64,000 nucleotides of DNA from NCBI RefSeq assembly GCF_002632585.1, contig NZ_NIBV01000001.1, positions 734,094 through 798,093 of the forward strand. The letters are read 5' to 3'. A program made the translations under genes and the position numbers. Every line of letters begins with the position of its first letter. Position 1 is the stretch's first letter. Shown here piece by piece: positions 22,295 through 34,689 of this stretch. This DNA comes from Xenorhabdus szentirmaii DSM 16338 (GTDB lineage: Bacteria; Pseudomonadota; Gammaproteobacteria; Enterobacterales; Enterobacteriaceae). The notes beneath the pieces are model-generated. The model saw only the letters and a program-made list of their open reading frames with translations, was not told the origin of the DNA and searched no databases.

Positions 22295-24730
22295 TTACAG
22301 AAGTTGTGACAGGCGATTTAAATCCGATTGGATAGCCCCCGCAGTGACATCCCGCCCTGCGCCCGGCCCACGGATCACCAACGGATTGTCACGATACCAA
22401 CGGCTTTCTATCGCAAACACATTATCTCCCGGCAATAATGCCGCCAATGGATGCTCACTGCGTACCGCTTCTACGCCAACTTTCGCCTTACCACTGGCAT
22501 CAAAGCGTGCGACGTACCGGAGTACCATGCCCATTTCCTGTGCAGCTTCCAAGCGTTGTAGCATCTGTGTATTAATGGCGGCACTGTTTTCAAAAAACTC
22601 TTCAATGGAGCCTGTTTTGGCCTCTTGCGGAACCAGAGACTCAACGCGCACTTGATCAGGCTCGATGTCATAACCCGCTTCGCGTGCCAGAATAATCAGC
22701 TTACGCATCACATCCTGACCGGAAAGATCAATCCGTGGATCAGGTTCAGTCAGCCCTTGCTGCCAAGCTTGTTCCACTAAATCGCTGAAAGGTACAGTTC
22801 CGTCAAACTGCAAGAACAGCCATGATAATGTCCCGGAAAAAATCCCGCTGATGGATAAAATCTTATCCCCGCTTTCTCGCAAGTCTCTGACAGAATAATT
22901 AATCGGCAGACCCGCCCCGACTGTGGCGTTATATAACCAATGGCGGCCTGTTTTGGCAAAAGCATCGCGAATATTACGGTATGTATTGCTGTCAGAAGAG
23001 CCTGCCACTTTATTGGCACTGATAACATGAAAACCATAGCTGGCAAAATCAACATATTCCTTTGCCATGTCTTCACTTGCCGTCACATCAAGCACAACCA
23101 AATCATCATAAGGATGTGCTCTCATCCATAAAAACAGGGCGTCATATTCGTGCTCAATCGCCTCATCATCAAAGAAAGCCAGTGCACGGCTGGGATCAAT
23201 CCCCTGATAATTCAGCAAACTCCGGCGACTGTCGACAATCCCCGCCAAAATAAATTCAAAATCACTGCGGGCGGAAATATTCTTCTGCTCCCGGGCAAAC
23301 AGTTCCAGCCAACGCGAACCAATGTTTCCTTTGCCGAATAGCACCAAGCCAATGCGCTTTTCTGCCCGGAATAGGCTTTGGTGCAATCCTTGGATCAAAT
23401 GTGAGGTTTGTTTCAATCGAAGCACAGCAACAAGGCTGATGCCATCTTCTGCATGCCAAATAAACTCAACGGGCTGATCTTTGAGCTGTTGATAAAAACG
23501 GTGGCTGTGCAATGGATTCTTGCACACTCCCGCTCCCACCAGCGCAACCAATGCCAATCCTTCACGTAATAAAAGTTTTCCCGGCAAGGAAGCATCCTGC
23601 AATACCTCAATCACACTGCCCACAACTTCAGAGGTATAACAAAACTGGATCAAATTGCAGTCGGTATGCAACCCTGTCGCCAACGGCCGGAGCTGGGCTC
23701 GTTTCAATAGCAGGTCAATATCTTTGTATATTTGCTTGAAATCATGGGATGAGGAAATATGCAATTCAATTAAGCAGACATCATCATGACTCGTGACGAT
23801 CTTCGCCCCCGTGCCTGTCGCCAGAACACGTTCAATTCGGGTAGAGCCCTGCTCAGGCTGATAGCTGCAACGCAATTGCAGATCAATATCGCTGACAGAA
23901 ACCGGCTGCAATGTGCGGGTATGGAGTACCGGCGCAGCTAAGCGCGCTAATTCACTTGCCTCATCCAGACGCAGCAAGGGTAATAAACAGGCATCTTTTA
24001 CTTTGCGCGGGTCTGCACTGTAAACCCCCGCGACATCACTCCAAATCGTGACTCTTTTCGTTCCGGCCAATGCGCCGACCTGAGTCGCTGAATAATCGCT
24101 GCCATTACGCCCCAACAGTACGGTTTCCCCCTCTTTATTGCTGGAGATAAAACCGGTCACGACCAAGCGTTTACTGGGATTCTGAATTAATAACTGCTGG
24201 AGCAAAGGTTGGGACAGAGCAACATCAACCTGCGGTTGGGCAGCCCGCTCTGCCCGCAGGAATTGACGGGCATCCAACCATTCACTGGCAATTCCCTGCT
24301 CTTCAAGCACCGCAGCCATCAGGCGTGCAGACCAAATCTCACCATGGCCAACGACTTCTGCATAGGTAATCTCGGTTACAGGTTTATCCAACAATGCACT
24401 CAATCTTTCCAGATCAGCAACAAATTTTGCCACCAGCTCTTCCGCTACGGTTTCAGGCAATAATCCCCGAATCAGTTCTTGCTGATAGCGCCGCAACGAT
24501 TGTTGGATTTGATGTGCCGAGATGCGATCACTTTGGCTCATTTTCAGCCAGTCAATCAACTGGTTGGTCGTACTGCCTGCCGCTGATACCACCATCAAAT
24601 CACCCGGCTGGCTATAGTTCGCCATAATATTCGCAACTCGCTGATAACATTTCACATCAGCCAAACTACTGCCGCCAAACTTATGTAACTGGCGGCCAGA
24701 TTCCGCCCCCGCTGTTGCCAGTGCACTCAT
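22295..24730 (-). CDS. metL: Bifunctional aspartokinase II / homoserine dehydrogenase II MetL
   Basis: MetL catalyses the first and third steps from aspartate to methionine. The 811-residue protein has an N-terminal aspartokinase (KFGGSSLADVKCYQRV at residues 18-33; GRNGSDYSATQVGALAG), a linker with ACT-like regulatory sequence, and a C-terminal homoserine dehydrogenase (LVLFGKGNIGSRWLELFAR; ANKVAGSS; GIFSGTLSWL). Domain order and length match E. coli MetL (810). It lies 9 bp after metB in the metBL operon, which is controlled from the met boxes upstream of metB. Confidence 0.97.
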   Translation of the reverse strand: MSALATAGAESGRQLHKFGGSSLADVKCYQRVANIMANYSQPGDLMVVSAAGSTTNQLIDWLKMSQSDRISAHQIQQSLRRYQQELIRGLLPETVAEELVAKFVADLERLSALLDKPVTEITYAEVVGHGEIWSARLMAAVLEEQGIASEWLDARQFLRAERAAQPQVDVALSQPLLQQLLIQNPSKRLVVTGFISSNKEGETVLLGRNGSDYSATQVGALAGTKRVTIWSDVAGVYSADPRKVKDACLLPLLRLDEASELARLAAPVLHTRTLQPVSVSDIDLQLRCSYQPEQGSTRIERVLATGTGAKIVTSHDDVCLIELHISSSHDFKQIYKDIDLLLKRAQLRPLATGLHTDCNLIQFCYTSEVVGSVIEVLQDASLPGKLLLREGLALVALVGAGVCKNPLHSHRFYQQLKDQPVEFIWHAEDGISLVAVLRLKQTSHLIQGLHQSLFRAEKRIGLVLFGKGNIGSRWLELFAREQKNISARSDFEFILAGIVDSRRSLLNYQGIDPSRALAFFDDEAIEHEYDALFLWMRAHPYDDLVVLDVTASEDMAKEYVDFASYGFHVISANKVAGSSDSNTYRNIRDAFAKTGRHWLYNATVGAGLPINYSVRDLRESGDKILSISGIFSGTLSWLFLQFDGTVPFSDLVEQAWQQGLTEPDPRIDLSGQDVMRKLIILAREAGYDIEPDQVRVESLVPQEAKTGSIEEFFENSAAINTQMLQRLEAAQEMGMVLRYVARFDASGKAKVGVEAVRSEHPLAALLPGDNVFAIESRWYRDNPLVIRGPGAGRDVTAGAIQSDLNRLSQLL

Positions 24731-24739
24731 GATTAATGA

Positions 24740-25900
24740 TTACCTCGTTGCCGCTGCCTGAAACGCATTGTCCAGATCAGCAATTAAATCCTGACTATCT
24801 TCAATTCCCACAGAGACACGAAGAAGCAAATCCGTAATCCCTGCCTGAGCCCTTGCTTCAGCCGACATTCCCGCATGTGTCATGGTTGCTGTATGCGATA
24901 TCAACGATTCCACACCACCAAGAGATTCGGCCAGAGTAAATAATTTTAACGCAGATAAAAAACGACGTACTGTCTGTTCATCGCCCTTTAATTCGAAACT
25001 CAGCATCGCCCCAAAACCCTTCTGCTGCTTAATGGCAATGTCATGCCCGGGATGATCCGGCAAGGCAGGGTAATAGAGTTTTTGCACTTGCGGCTGCTGT
25101 TGCAAATAATCAGCAATGGCAACCGCATTATTTTGCTGGAGCAAAACCCGGGCAGATAAAGTGCGGATGCCCCGCAATAACAGATAACTGTCAAAAGCGG
25201 CTCCTGTCACACCAATGTTGTTTGCCCACCATGCTAAATCTTCAGCAATGGCCGGATCTTTGGCAATAACAGCACCGGCAATCAGATCAGAGTGCCCATT
25301 GAGATATTTCGTACAAGAATGGACCACTAAATCAGCCCCGAAATCCAGTGGTTTTTGCAGTACCGGGCTAAGAAAAGTATTATCCACAATCGTCAGTGCA
25401 CCCACCTCATGTGCCAACCCACAAATATATTGGATATCCACAATCCTCAGCAAAGGATTACTCGGCGTTTCAATCAGCACCAGTTTAGGTTTTTGTGCCA
25501 ATGCGTGTTTCAACGCCTGATCATCCGCCTGATCAACAAAAATGACCTGATATGCACCACGTTTGCTCAGACTGTCAAACAAACGATAGCTCCCTCCATA
25601 GCAATCATGGGGGGCAACCAACACATCTCCGGGTTTCAAAAAAACAGTACATAGCAGGTGAATCGCTGACATGCCGCTACTGGTTATCACCGCCCCCGCT
25701 CCACCTTCCAATTCTGCCAGCACCTGCTGGACAACATCGCGACCGGGATTACCCCGTCGAGAGTAATCATGCGCTCTTGGTTCATTGAAACCGGTAAAGT
25801 TATAGGTACTGGAAAGGTAAATAGGTGGAACAACACATCCGTATTGTTCATCAATATTTGAACCACTCTGAACTGCTATCGTCGCTTGTTTGAATTCCAT
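24740..25900 (-). CDS. metB: Cystathionine gamma-synthase MetB
   Basis: MetB joins O-succinylhomoserine and cysteine, using pyridoxal phosphate. The 386-residue product has the PLP-lysine segment VVHSCTKYLNGHSDLIAG near residues 190-207, the YSRRGNPGRDVVQ substrate-loop region and SLGGVESLISHTATMTHAG. Length equals the E. coli enzyme. It is the first gene of metBL and diverges from metJ. Confidence 0.97.
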   Translation of the reverse strand: MEFKQATIAVQSGSNIDEQYGCVVPPIYLSSTYNFTGFNEPRAHDYSRRGNPGRDVVQQVLAELEGGAGAVITSSGMSAIHLLCTVFLKPGDVLVAPHDCYGGSYRLFDSLSKRGAYQVIFVDQADDQALKHALAQKPKLVLIETPSNPLLRIVDIQYICGLAHEVGALTIVDNTFLSPVLQKPLDFGADLVVHSCTKYLNGHSDLIAGAVIAKDPAIAEDLAWWANNIGVTGAAFDSYLLLRGIRTLSARVLLQQNNAVAIADYLQQQPQVQKLYYPALPDHPGHDIAIKQQKGFGAMLSFELKGDEQTVRRFLSALKLFTLAESLGGVESLISHTATMTHAGMSAEARAQAGITDLLLRVSVGIEDSQDLIADLDNAFQAAATR

Positions 25901-25928
25901 GGCCCTTACCCGCTGTCGTTGTTCTTAG

Positions 25929-25985
25929 AACTATGCAAAATGAGAACTATGCAAAATTAGAAATATGCAAAATCAGTGCTATGCC
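25929..25985. repeat. 16-bp tandem repeat (3.5 copies) between metB and metJ
   Basis: Three consecutive 16-mers of the form AACTATGCAAAATNAG start at 25929, 25945 and 25961, followed by a partial fourth (TGCTATGCC). The array lies in the metB leader, between the metB start and the met boxes. It may affect the metBL 5' untranslated region. Confidence 0.8.
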
Positions 25986-26021
25986 AAATAAATCAGATGC
26001 AAGAATAACGGCCAGAAAGAT

Positions 26022-26053
26022 AGACGTCAACACATCTAGACATCCAAACAAAC
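26022..26053. promoter_or_regulatory. Tandem met boxes (MetJ operator) between metB and metJ
   Basis: Contiguous 8-mers AGACGTCA, ACACATCT, AGACATCC and the weaker AAACAAAC fit the met box array. They serve the divergent metBL and metJ promoters, implying autorepression of metJ. The whole 356-bp intergenic region holds these, the 16-bp tandem repeats and the two promoters, with no gene. Confidence 0.85.
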
Positions 26054-26256
26054 TTACGCTTTAATACACCCTATCAAGCCATTGCCCATATTCCTTATAT
26101 TGTTTCTGGTTATATTTTATGAATTCGTGCGATTGGAACAATATAGTCAGTGGGGGAATTATGCTAGACTACTGCATAACCGACATGGCAACAGACCAGA
26201 AATATTCTCCGATTTCTGGTTACAATGAATTGATTTAAGACTATTTAAGGTATCTC

Positions 26257-26574
26257 ATGGCTGAGTGGAATGGTGAGTATGTCAGCCCTTATGCTGAACA
26301 TGGCAAAAAAAGTGAACAAGTAAAAAAAATTACGGTTTCAATTCCGTTAAAGGTATTGAAAATACTGACCGATGAACGCACTCGCCGTCAGGTAAATAAT
26401 CTTCGTCATGCAACAAACAGCGAATTGCTGTGTGAAGCTTTTCTCCATGCGTTCACTGGACAACCACTGCCTGATGATGATGATTTGCGCAAGGAGCGTC
26501 ATGATGAAATCCCCGAAGCGGCAAAAACCATGATGCGCGAACTCGGTATTGATCCTGATACATGGGAATACTGA
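26257..26574 (+). CDS. metJ: Methionine regulon repressor MetJ
   Basis: MetJ is a ribbon-helix-helix dimer that binds met boxes with S-adenosylmethionine as corepressor. The 105-residue product is almost identical to E. coli MetJ. The DNA-binding beta-strand is [17 protein letters not shown] (about residues 23-39), and the helices are [20 protein letters not shown]. It diverges from metBL, and a strong terminator follows. Confidence 0.98.
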   Translation: MAEWNGEYVSPYAEHGKKSEQVKKITVSIPLKVLKILTDERTRRQVNNLRHATNSELLCEAFLHAFTGQPLPDDDDLRKERHDEIPEAAKTMMRELGIDPDTWEY

Positions 26575-26580
26575 TGAAAC

Positions 26581-26613
26581 AAAAACGCCCGATGCAAAAC
26601 AACGGGCGTTTTT
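26581..26613. terminator. Terminator between metJ and rpmE
   Basis: AAAAACGCCC and GGGCGTTTTT pair around a 13-nt loop. A second stem, CCTGCCTGCA with TGCAGGCAGG, lies at about 26626-26650 closer to rpmE. Confidence 0.85.
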
Positions 26614-26658
26614 GTTTCAACTAACCTGCCTGCATTGATTGCAGGCAGGAAAAAGTCA

Positions 26659-26874
26659 TTACTTCTTAGTGCCTGGAACGCTGAAACGTTTGTTAAAGCG
26701 ATCAACACGACCACCTGTTGCAACATCACGCTGCTTACCAGTATAGAATGGGTGGCATTCGCCACAGACGTCCAGGTTCAGTGCGTGACCTACGGTGGAT
26801 TTGATTTTCATTGAATTACCGCAAGAACAAGATGCAGTAACTTCTTCGTATTTAGGATGGATACCTGCTTTCAT
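26659..26874 (-). CDS. rpmE: 50S ribosomal protein bL31 (zinc-binding type)
   Basis: The start at 26874 gives the canonical [12 protein letters not shown] and a 71-residue protein; the frame is open further upstream but that part is not conserved. Cysteines in [12 protein letters not shown] and [13 protein letters not shown] form the zinc site, so this is the zinc-containing form of L31. It diverges from priA, as in E. coli. Confidence 0.96.
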   Translation of the reverse strand: MKAGIHPKYEEVTASCSCGNSMKIKSTVGHALNLDVCGECHPFYTGKQRDVATGGRVDRFNKRFSVPGTKK

Positions 26875-27035
26875 GGGAAAACCTCTGTTAAGGCCGTGTC
26901 GCCATCCAGCCCTGTTGCCGCCAGATACCACACGTCGTGTTGATTAAAATAAGTATCGGTAATTTCTATACCAAAGGCGGCGGATCATACAGAATATCTG
27001 GTTATTGTGCAATGAGATCTGCCGATTTGCTATGA

Positions 27036-29279
<2,244 letters not shown>

Positions 29280-29350
29280 TAACAGAAAAACTTTGGCGAA
29301 TAACATAAATAGAAATAATTATTTCCTTAATTTGCGAAGCATCTCTAAGA

Positions 29351-29366
29351 AATGATTCATATCACA
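29351..29366 (+). promoter_or_regulatory. Possible CRP site upstream of cytR
   Basis: AATGATTCATATCACA matches eight of the ten conserved positions of TGTGA-N6-TCACA, 172 bp before the cytR start. cytR is CRP-activated in E. coli. The match is by eye only. Confidence 0.4.
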
Positions 29367-29538
29367 TTTTTTATGCAAACAAAGTAACTGATTGCCCGGT
29401 TGTTCAGTTTAAAATGAAATTATTAGAATGACTGTAGAAAGCAACCCGCCGGTTTTCCCTTTTCTGGAATGACTGGCTTTTTTTTAGCTGCCGGAGAGCA
29501 ATCGTTTCGCTGCCTGTAGTTAAGGTAAGGAGTGAACT

Positions 29539-30561
29539 ATGGAAAAAAAGAATTGCACGTTGGCAACTATGAAAGATGTCGCCAAAGTGGCTGGTGTTTC
29601 TACCGCAACTGTATCAAGAACGCTTATGAATCCTGATAAAGTTTCAGCACGGACACGCCAGAAAGTCGAAAATGCCGTACTGGAAGTGGGTTACTATCCT
29701 CATAATCTTGCCAAAAACTTACGGCGCAATGAATCCCGGGCCATTTTGGTTATTGTGCCCAGCATCAGCGATCCTTTTTTTACTGAAGTGATTCGTGGTA
29801 TTGAAGAAACCGCGGCAGAGCATGCCTATTTAGTTTTAATTGGTGACTGCAAACACCAGCAACAAGAGCATGCATTCATTAATCTTCTTATTACCAAACG
29901 CATTGATGGCATGATACTGCTAGGCTCCAACATTCCTTTCGGTGTCTCCAAAGAAGAGCAAAAAAACCTGCCGCCGATGGTCATGGCCAATGAATTTGCA
30001 CCAGAGCTGGAATTACCCACCGTTCATATTGACAACCTGACCTGCGCCTTCAATGCCACCCACCATTTGCAGAAGTTGGGACATACACGCATCGCCTGCA
30101 TTACCGGGCCTGAAAACATGCCACTCTGCCACTATCGTTTGCAAGGCTACATTCAAGCATTGCGGCGTACCGGCGAAGATATTCGCAAGGAATACATTAT
30201 CCGTGGTGATTTTACCCATGAAAGCGGAGCCAAATTGGCAGAAACCCTGCTGACTTTACCTACGCCCCCAACTGCCATTTTCTGCCACAGCGATGTCATG
30301 GCGATGGGAGCCATGTGGCAAGCTAAAAAAATGGGGTTAAAATTACCAGAAGATCTTTCTGTTGTTGGTTTTGATAATCTAGACTTGGTTCAATATTGTG
30401 ACCCGGCTCTGACCACGGTGGCGCAGCCTCGTTATGAGATTGGCCATCATTCCATGCTTTTATTACTGGAGCAACTTCAGGGACGTCTGGTTTCTAAAGG
30501 CTCAAGACTATTGGATGCCGAATTAATCATTCGTGAAAGTAGTTGTTCGCCTAAAAGCTAG
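29539..30561 (+). CDS. cytR: LacI-family nucleoside catabolism repressor CytR
   Basis: CytR represses nucleoside uptake and breakdown genes together with CRP and is released by cytidine. The 340-residue product starts with the helix-turn-helix MKDVAKVAGVSTATVSRTLM (residues 11-30), a hinge helix, and a periplasmic-binding-protein-like core (LVIVPSISDPFFTEVIRGIEE, HTRIACITGPE, VVGFDNLDLVQYCDPALTTV). Its place between priA and ftsN is conserved. Ribosome binding site AAGGAG. Confidence 0.95.
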   Translation: MEKKNCTLATMKDVAKVAGVSTATVSRTLMNPDKVSARTRQKVENAVLEVGYYPHNLAKNLRRNESRAILVIVPSISDPFFTEVIRGIEETAAEHAYLVLIGDCKHQQQEHAFINLLITKRIDGMILLGSNIPFGVSKEEQKNLPPMVMANEFAPELELPTVHIDNLTCAFNATHHLQKLGHTRIACITGPENMPLCHYRLQGYIQALRRTGEDIRKEYIIRGDFTHESGAKLAETLLTLPTPPTAIFCHSDVMAMGAMWQAKKMGLKLPEDLSVVGFDNLDLVQYCDPALTTVAQPRYEIGHHSMLLLLEQLQGRLVSKGSRLLDAELIIRESSCSPKS

Positions 30562-30631
30562 CCAAATAACAGTAGGTTAAGTAACATTAATAACCTATTC
30601 TTTAATTTTTAATAAATCAGCGAATTAAACA

Positions 30632-31453
30632 GTGGCACAACGAGATTATGTGAGTCGCGGGCGTAACAATCCCCGTCGGAAAGGTACTGGTAAGAAAAAA
30701 AATCAGTCTCAAGGATTACCCAAAACTACATTAGCCGTTGCTGTGGCCTTGATGGTCACGTTTGTTGGTGGCCTTTATTTCATCGTGCACAACAAAAAAG
30801 AAAGTGTACAAAATGCGCCTCACCCCACTCAACAAACTAAAAATCATGGTCTGCCACCAAAACCAGAAGAGCGTTGGAGTTATATTAAAGAATTGGAGAA
30901 TCGCCCGGTCAATGAGTCTTCGATCCAGGAGCCCAGTGCAACATGGAATCAACCACTCAACAATGCAACTCAATTAACAGCGGAACAGAAACAGCTGCTT
31001 GAACAAATGCAGGCAGACATGCGCCAGCCTCCGGTTTCATTGAAGGAAGTCCCTTATAACAGCGAACCAGTTCCACGTTCACGCGTTGAAATCATTCCTC
31101 CGGCACAGCAACACATGGCAAAAGCACAATCGGAGCCGTCTTTGCCAGAACTGACACCAAGGGCTGAGCAAGACAATAAACCTGCGGCCAACCTCCCAGT
31201 CAACAATCCGAAGACAACAACAAAGGGAGCCGGCTGGGTGCTGCAATGCGGCTCTTTCCAAGCGATGGAACAGGCTGAGTCAGTCCGTGCCAGCCTTGCG
31301 TTCGCGGGCATAGAAAGCCAGATTACCACGCAAAATCATTGGAACCGCGTCATTGTTGGCCCTTACAAAAACAAAGAAGGGGCTGAAAAAATGCGGGAGA
31401 ATGTGACAAATGCAGGCGTGCCTAATTGTATTCTCCGCCCGGCCGGGGGTTGA
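30632..31453 (+). CDS. ftsN: Cell division protein FtsN
   Basis: FtsN triggers septal peptidoglycan synthesis at the divisome. It starts with GTG and MAQRDYVSRGRNN, then a basic cytoplasmic tail and one membrane helix at about residues 34-53. A long Gln/Pro-rich periplasmic linker includes the helical RWSYIKELENRPVNES segment, the essential peptide region of E. coli FtsN. A C-terminal SPOR domain (GWVLQCGSFQAMEQAESVRA to NCILRP) binds denuded glycan. The 273-residue length is shorter than E. coli (319), mostly in the linker. Confidence 0.95.
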   Translation: MAQRDYVSRGRNNPRRKGTGKKKNQSQGLPKTTLAVAVALMVTFVGGLYFIVHNKKESVQNAPHPTQQTKNHGLPPKPEERWSYIKELENRPVNESSIQEPSATWNQPLNNATQLTAEQKQLLEQMQADMRQPPVSLKEVPYNSEPVPRSRVEIIPPAQQHMAKAQSEPSLPELTPRAEQDNKPAANLPVNNPKTTTKGAGWVLQCGSFQAMEQAESVRASLAFAGIESQITTQNHWNRVIVGPYKNKEGAEKMRENVTNAGVPNCILRPAGG

Positions 31454-31476
31454 AAAATCAAAAGATTCCCCCATCT
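31450..31476 (+). promoter_or_regulatory. Candidate sigma-32 heat-shock promoter of hslVU
   Basis: TTGAAA (31450-31455) is separated by 13 bp from CCCCATCT (31469-31476), close to the sigma-32 consensus (CTTGAA, 13-15 bp, CCCCAT-T). The -35 element overlaps the ftsN stop codon. A small inverted repeat CTGTT-AAATA-AACAG at 31528-31542 lies in the resulting 5' untranslated region; an inverted repeat also occurs in the E. coli hslVU leader. Confidence 0.75.
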
Positions 31477-31612
31477 TAATCGCTAATAACCTACATGCGG
31501 CGCTTATTCCGGCAATTTTGCAATGAGCTGTTAAATAAACAGGACATTGCGACATAACAGGCCAACACGCCGTATGTACCCATCTACTCTATTTGTAACC
31601 AGGGGCTAACTC

Positions 31613-32143
31613 GTGACTACAATCGTAAGTGTTCGCCGTAATGGCAAAGTTGTCATCGGTGGTGATGGACAAGCAACAATGGGACATACCGTAATGAAAG
31701 GTAATGTCCGTAAAGTACGCCGCCTTTACAATGATAAAGTCATCGCGGGTTTTGCCGGCGGTACTGCTGATGCTTTCACGCTGTTTGAACTATTTGAGCG
31801 CAAGCTCGAAATGCATCAGGGACATCTAACCAAAGCGGCCGTTGAACTTGCCAAAGACTGGCGCACGGATCGCATGCTACGCAAGCTGGAAGCCCTGCTT
31901 GCTGTCGCCGATGAAAATGCTTCTTTGATTATTACAGGTAATGGTGATGTGATTCAGCCTGAAAATGATCTTATCGCTATTGGTTCCGGCGGTTCATATG
32001 CGCAGGCAGCAGCTCGTGCAATGTTGGAAACAACTGAACTCAGCGCCAGGGAAATTGCAGAGCGCGCATTGTCCATTGCTGGCGATATCTGCATTTATAC
32101 CAACCATAATCATAACTTCGAAGAACTGCCTTCGAAAGCGTAA
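31613..32143 (+). CDS. hslV: ATP-dependent protease proteolytic subunit HslV
   Basis: HslV forms the double-hexamer peptidase of the HslUV protease. The 176-residue product starts with GTG; removal of Met exposes the catalytic Thr of [20 protein letters not shown]. The [21 protein letters not shown] region is typical. hslU follows after 11 bp. The likely heat-shock promoter lies at the ftsN end. Confidence 0.97.
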   Translation: MTTIVSVRRNGKVVIGGDGQATMGHTVMKGNVRKVRRLYNDKVIAGFAGGTADAFTLFELFERKLEMHQGHLTKAAVELAKDWRTDRMLRKLEALLAVADENASLIITGNGDVIQPENDLIAIGSGGSYAQAAARAMLETTELSAREIAERALSIAGDICIYTNHNHNFEELPSKA

Positions 32144-32154
32144 GGATAGATAGT

Positions 32155-33486
32155 ATGTCTGAAATGACTCCTCGTGAAATTGTCAGTGAACTCGACAATC
32201 ACATTATCGGCCAGGATAAAGCGAAACGTGCTGTTGCCATTGCTCTGCGTAATCGCTGGCGCCGTATGCAGCTGGATGAATCCCTGCGTCAAGAAGTCAC
32301 ACCCAAAAACATTCTGATGATCGGCCCAACCGGTGTTGGTAAAACTGAGATTGCCCGCCGTCTGGCAAAACTTGCCAATGCGCCTTTTATCAAAGTTGAA
32401 GCAACTAAATTCACCGAAGTCGGTTATGTTGGCAAAGAAGTTGACTCCATCATCCGCGATCTGACGGATGCCGCAGTGAAAATGGTTCGCCTGCAATCTA
32501 TTGATAAAAACCGCTATCGTGCTGAAGAGCTGGCAGAAGAACGCATTCTGGATGTTTTGCTGCCACCGGCGAAAAATAACTGGGGCCAGTCTGAAACCCA
32601 ATCCGAACCTTCTTCAACCCGTCAGGCATTCCGTAAAAAACTGCGTGAAGGCCAGTTGGATGATAAAGAAATTGAAATCGAGCTTTCTGCTGCGCCAGTC
32701 GGTGTTGAAATCATGGCCCCTCCAGGCATGGAAGAGATGACCAATCAGTTGCAGTCTATGTTCCAGAATATGGCAGGACAGCGCCAGAAAAGCCGTAAAC
32801 TGAAAATCAAAGACGCCTTCAAGCTGCTGGTGGAAGAAGAAGCGGCAAAACTCGTTAATCCTGAAGAACTGAAACAGCAGGCGATTGACGCAGTTGAACA
32901 ACACGGTATCGTCTTTATCGATGAAATCGATAAAATTTGTAAACGCGGCCAATCTTCTGGTCCGGATGTTTCCCGTGAAGGTGTTCAGCGCGATCTGCTG
33001 CCATTAGTCGAAGGCTGTACAGTGTCTACCAAGCATGGCATGGTCAAAACTGATCACATCTTGTTCATCGCTTCCGGTGCATTCCAGGTTTCCAGTCCTT
33101 CTGACCTGATCCCAGAACTTCAGGGCCGCCTGCCAATCCGCGTTGAATTGCAAGCCCTGACGACGGAAGACTTTGAACGCATCCTGACGGAGCCTAATGC
33201 TTCTCTGACCGAACAGTACAAAGCATTGATGGCGACCGAAGGCATGAATATTGAATTCACGGAAGACGGCATTCGTAAAATTGCGGAAGCGGCATGGCAA
33301 GTGAATGAAACGACTGAAAACATCGGCGCACGCCGTCTGCATACTGTACTTGAGCGCATGATGGAAGATATCTCCTTCAATGCAAGCGAAAGCCAGGGGC
33401 AATCAGTTTCAATCAATGCTGACTACGTCAAAGAGCATCTGGATGAACTGGTTGCAGATGAAGATCTGAGCCGGTTCATTCTGTAA
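32155..33486 (+). CDS. hslU: HslUV unfoldase subunit HslU
   Basis: HslU is the AAA+ ring that unfolds substrates for HslV. The 443-residue product equals E. coli. Walker [18 protein letters not shown] is near residues 57-73, the pore-loop region [14 protein letters not shown] follows, the I domain covers about 110-240, Walker B is [15 protein letters not shown], and the C-terminal tail DLSRFIL inserts into HslV. Confidence 0.98.
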   Translation: MSEMTPREIVSELDNHIIGQDKAKRAVAIALRNRWRRMQLDESLRQEVTPKNILMIGPTGVGKTEIARRLAKLANAPFIKVEATKFTEVGYVGKEVDSIIRDLTDAAVKMVRLQSIDKNRYRAEELAEERILDVLLPPAKNNWGQSETQSEPSSTRQAFRKKLREGQLDDKEIEIELSAAPVGVEIMAPPGMEEMTNQLQSMFQNMAGQRQKSRKLKIKDAFKLLVEEEAAKLVNPEELKQQAIDAVEQHGIVFIDEIDKICKRGQSSGPDVSREGVQRDLLPLVEGCTVSTKHGMVKTDHILFIASGAFQVSSPSDLIPELQGRLPIRVELQALTTEDFERILTEPNASLTEQYKALMATEGMNIEFTEDGIRKIAEAAWQVNETTENIGARRLHTVLERMMEDISFNASESQGQSVSINADYVKEHLDELVADEDLSRFIL

Positions 33487-33565
33487 TACCCCCCTCTGAG
33501 GGACAATGTTTTTCGGCGCATTGGATAACTAAATACACATACGGCGAAAAATAGTAACAGAAATC

Positions 33566-33598
33566 AAAATGGGAGACTTTTTGCCTCCCATTTTTTTT
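33566..33598 (+). terminator. hslVU terminator
   Basis: AAAATGGGAG and CTCCCATTTT pair around a 9-nt loop, followed by a long T run. Confidence 0.88.
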
Positions 33599-33663
33599 AT
33601 TTCAATGTTATAAAATCCGTCATAGTCTAATCACTGCCAACTATTATGACCAAGAGTGACCAT

Positions 33664-34581
33664 ATGAGCTCAACAACGTCTATCAGTCGGATGCAAGCAT
33701 GGCTGGAAAGCTTACGCCCCAAAACGCTCCCATTGGCAGTCACTGCCGTCATCACCGGTTCAGCCCTATCCTCATGGACGGGGCACTTCAAGTGGCCAGT
33801 GGCTTTGCTGGCACTGCTCACCGCCACAATGTTACAAATTCTTTCTAACCTCGCCAACGATTATGGCGATGTCACCAAAGGCAGCGACACAGAAAAACGG
33901 ATTGGCCCAATGCGCGGTATGCAAAAAGGGCTAATCACCGCAAAGCAGATGAAGAATGCATTGATGATCACTGTGCTGCTTTCCTGTCTGTCAGGCATTT
34001 CCCTCATCATTGTGGCCTGTAATAACCCGAGCGACATGATAGGTTTCCTGCTTCTGGGATTACTGGCGATTGCCGCCGCGATTACGTATACCGTGGGAAC
34101 TCGGCCATATGGTTATATCGGGCTTGGTGATCTTTCAGTCTTGATCTTTTTTGGCTGGCTGAGTGTTCTTGGCACCTATTATCTGCAAGCCAATACTTTT
34201 TCCCTGAACACCATTCTGCCCGCAACGGCATGTGGTTTACTCTCGGTTGCCGTTTTAAATATTAATAACTTGCGCGACATAGAAAGCGATCGCCAAAACG
34301 GAAAGAATACACTGGCGGTCAGGTTAGGCGGAAAAAAAGCACGTTATTACCATGCCGTATTGATAATCGGGGCGATTGCCTGCCTTGTTGCTTTTAAACT
34401 GTTATATTTGACCGGCTGGCTCAGTTGGTTATTCCTACTTGCCTGCCCTTTGTTGTTGCAGCACCTGTTCCAGGTCCTGAATGATCCGACACCTGAAGGC
34501 ATGCGCCCTAAACTGGTACAAATGGTTAAAGCGGCATTATTGACCAATGTGCTATTTTCGATTGGATTGGTACTTAATTAG
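33664..34581 (+). CDS. menA: 1,4-dihydroxy-2-naphthoate octaprenyltransferase MenA
   Basis: MenA attaches the octaprenyl chain in menaquinone synthesis. It is a polytopic UbiA-family membrane enzyme with the two Asp-rich motifs NLANDYGDVTKGSD and NINNLRDIESDRQNGKNTL. I chose ATG 33664 (MSSTTSISRMQAWLESLRPK), which has AAGAG upstream and gives 305 residues; an ATG at 33646 would add six residues. E. coli MenA is 308. Confidence 0.95.
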   Translation: MSSTTSISRMQAWLESLRPKTLPLAVTAVITGSALSSWTGHFKWPVALLALLTATMLQILSNLANDYGDVTKGSDTEKRIGPMRGMQKGLITAKQMKNALMITVLLSCLSGISLIIVACNNPSDMIGFLLLGLLAIAAAITYTVGTRPYGYIGLGDLSVLIFFGWLSVLGTYYLQANTFSLNTILPATACGLLSVAVLNINNLRDIESDRQNGKNTLAVRLGGKKARYYHAVLIIGAIACLVAFKLLYLTGWLSWLFLLACPLLLQHLFQVLNDPTPEGMRPKLVQMVKAALLTNVLFSIGLVLN

Positions 34582-34689
34582 GCGAGTAAACATCAATTTT
34601 GTCCACACGTTTTAAGATTGATGATTTTGCCAACGCTAGCGTTAAAAGGATATACTGTGCGTTCCTTGCATAAACCAGACGTAAATCCC

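Noticed and set aside
22290-22655. 121-residue plus-strand frame over the metL end
   Set aside because: Shadow of the metL homoserine dehydrogenase domain.
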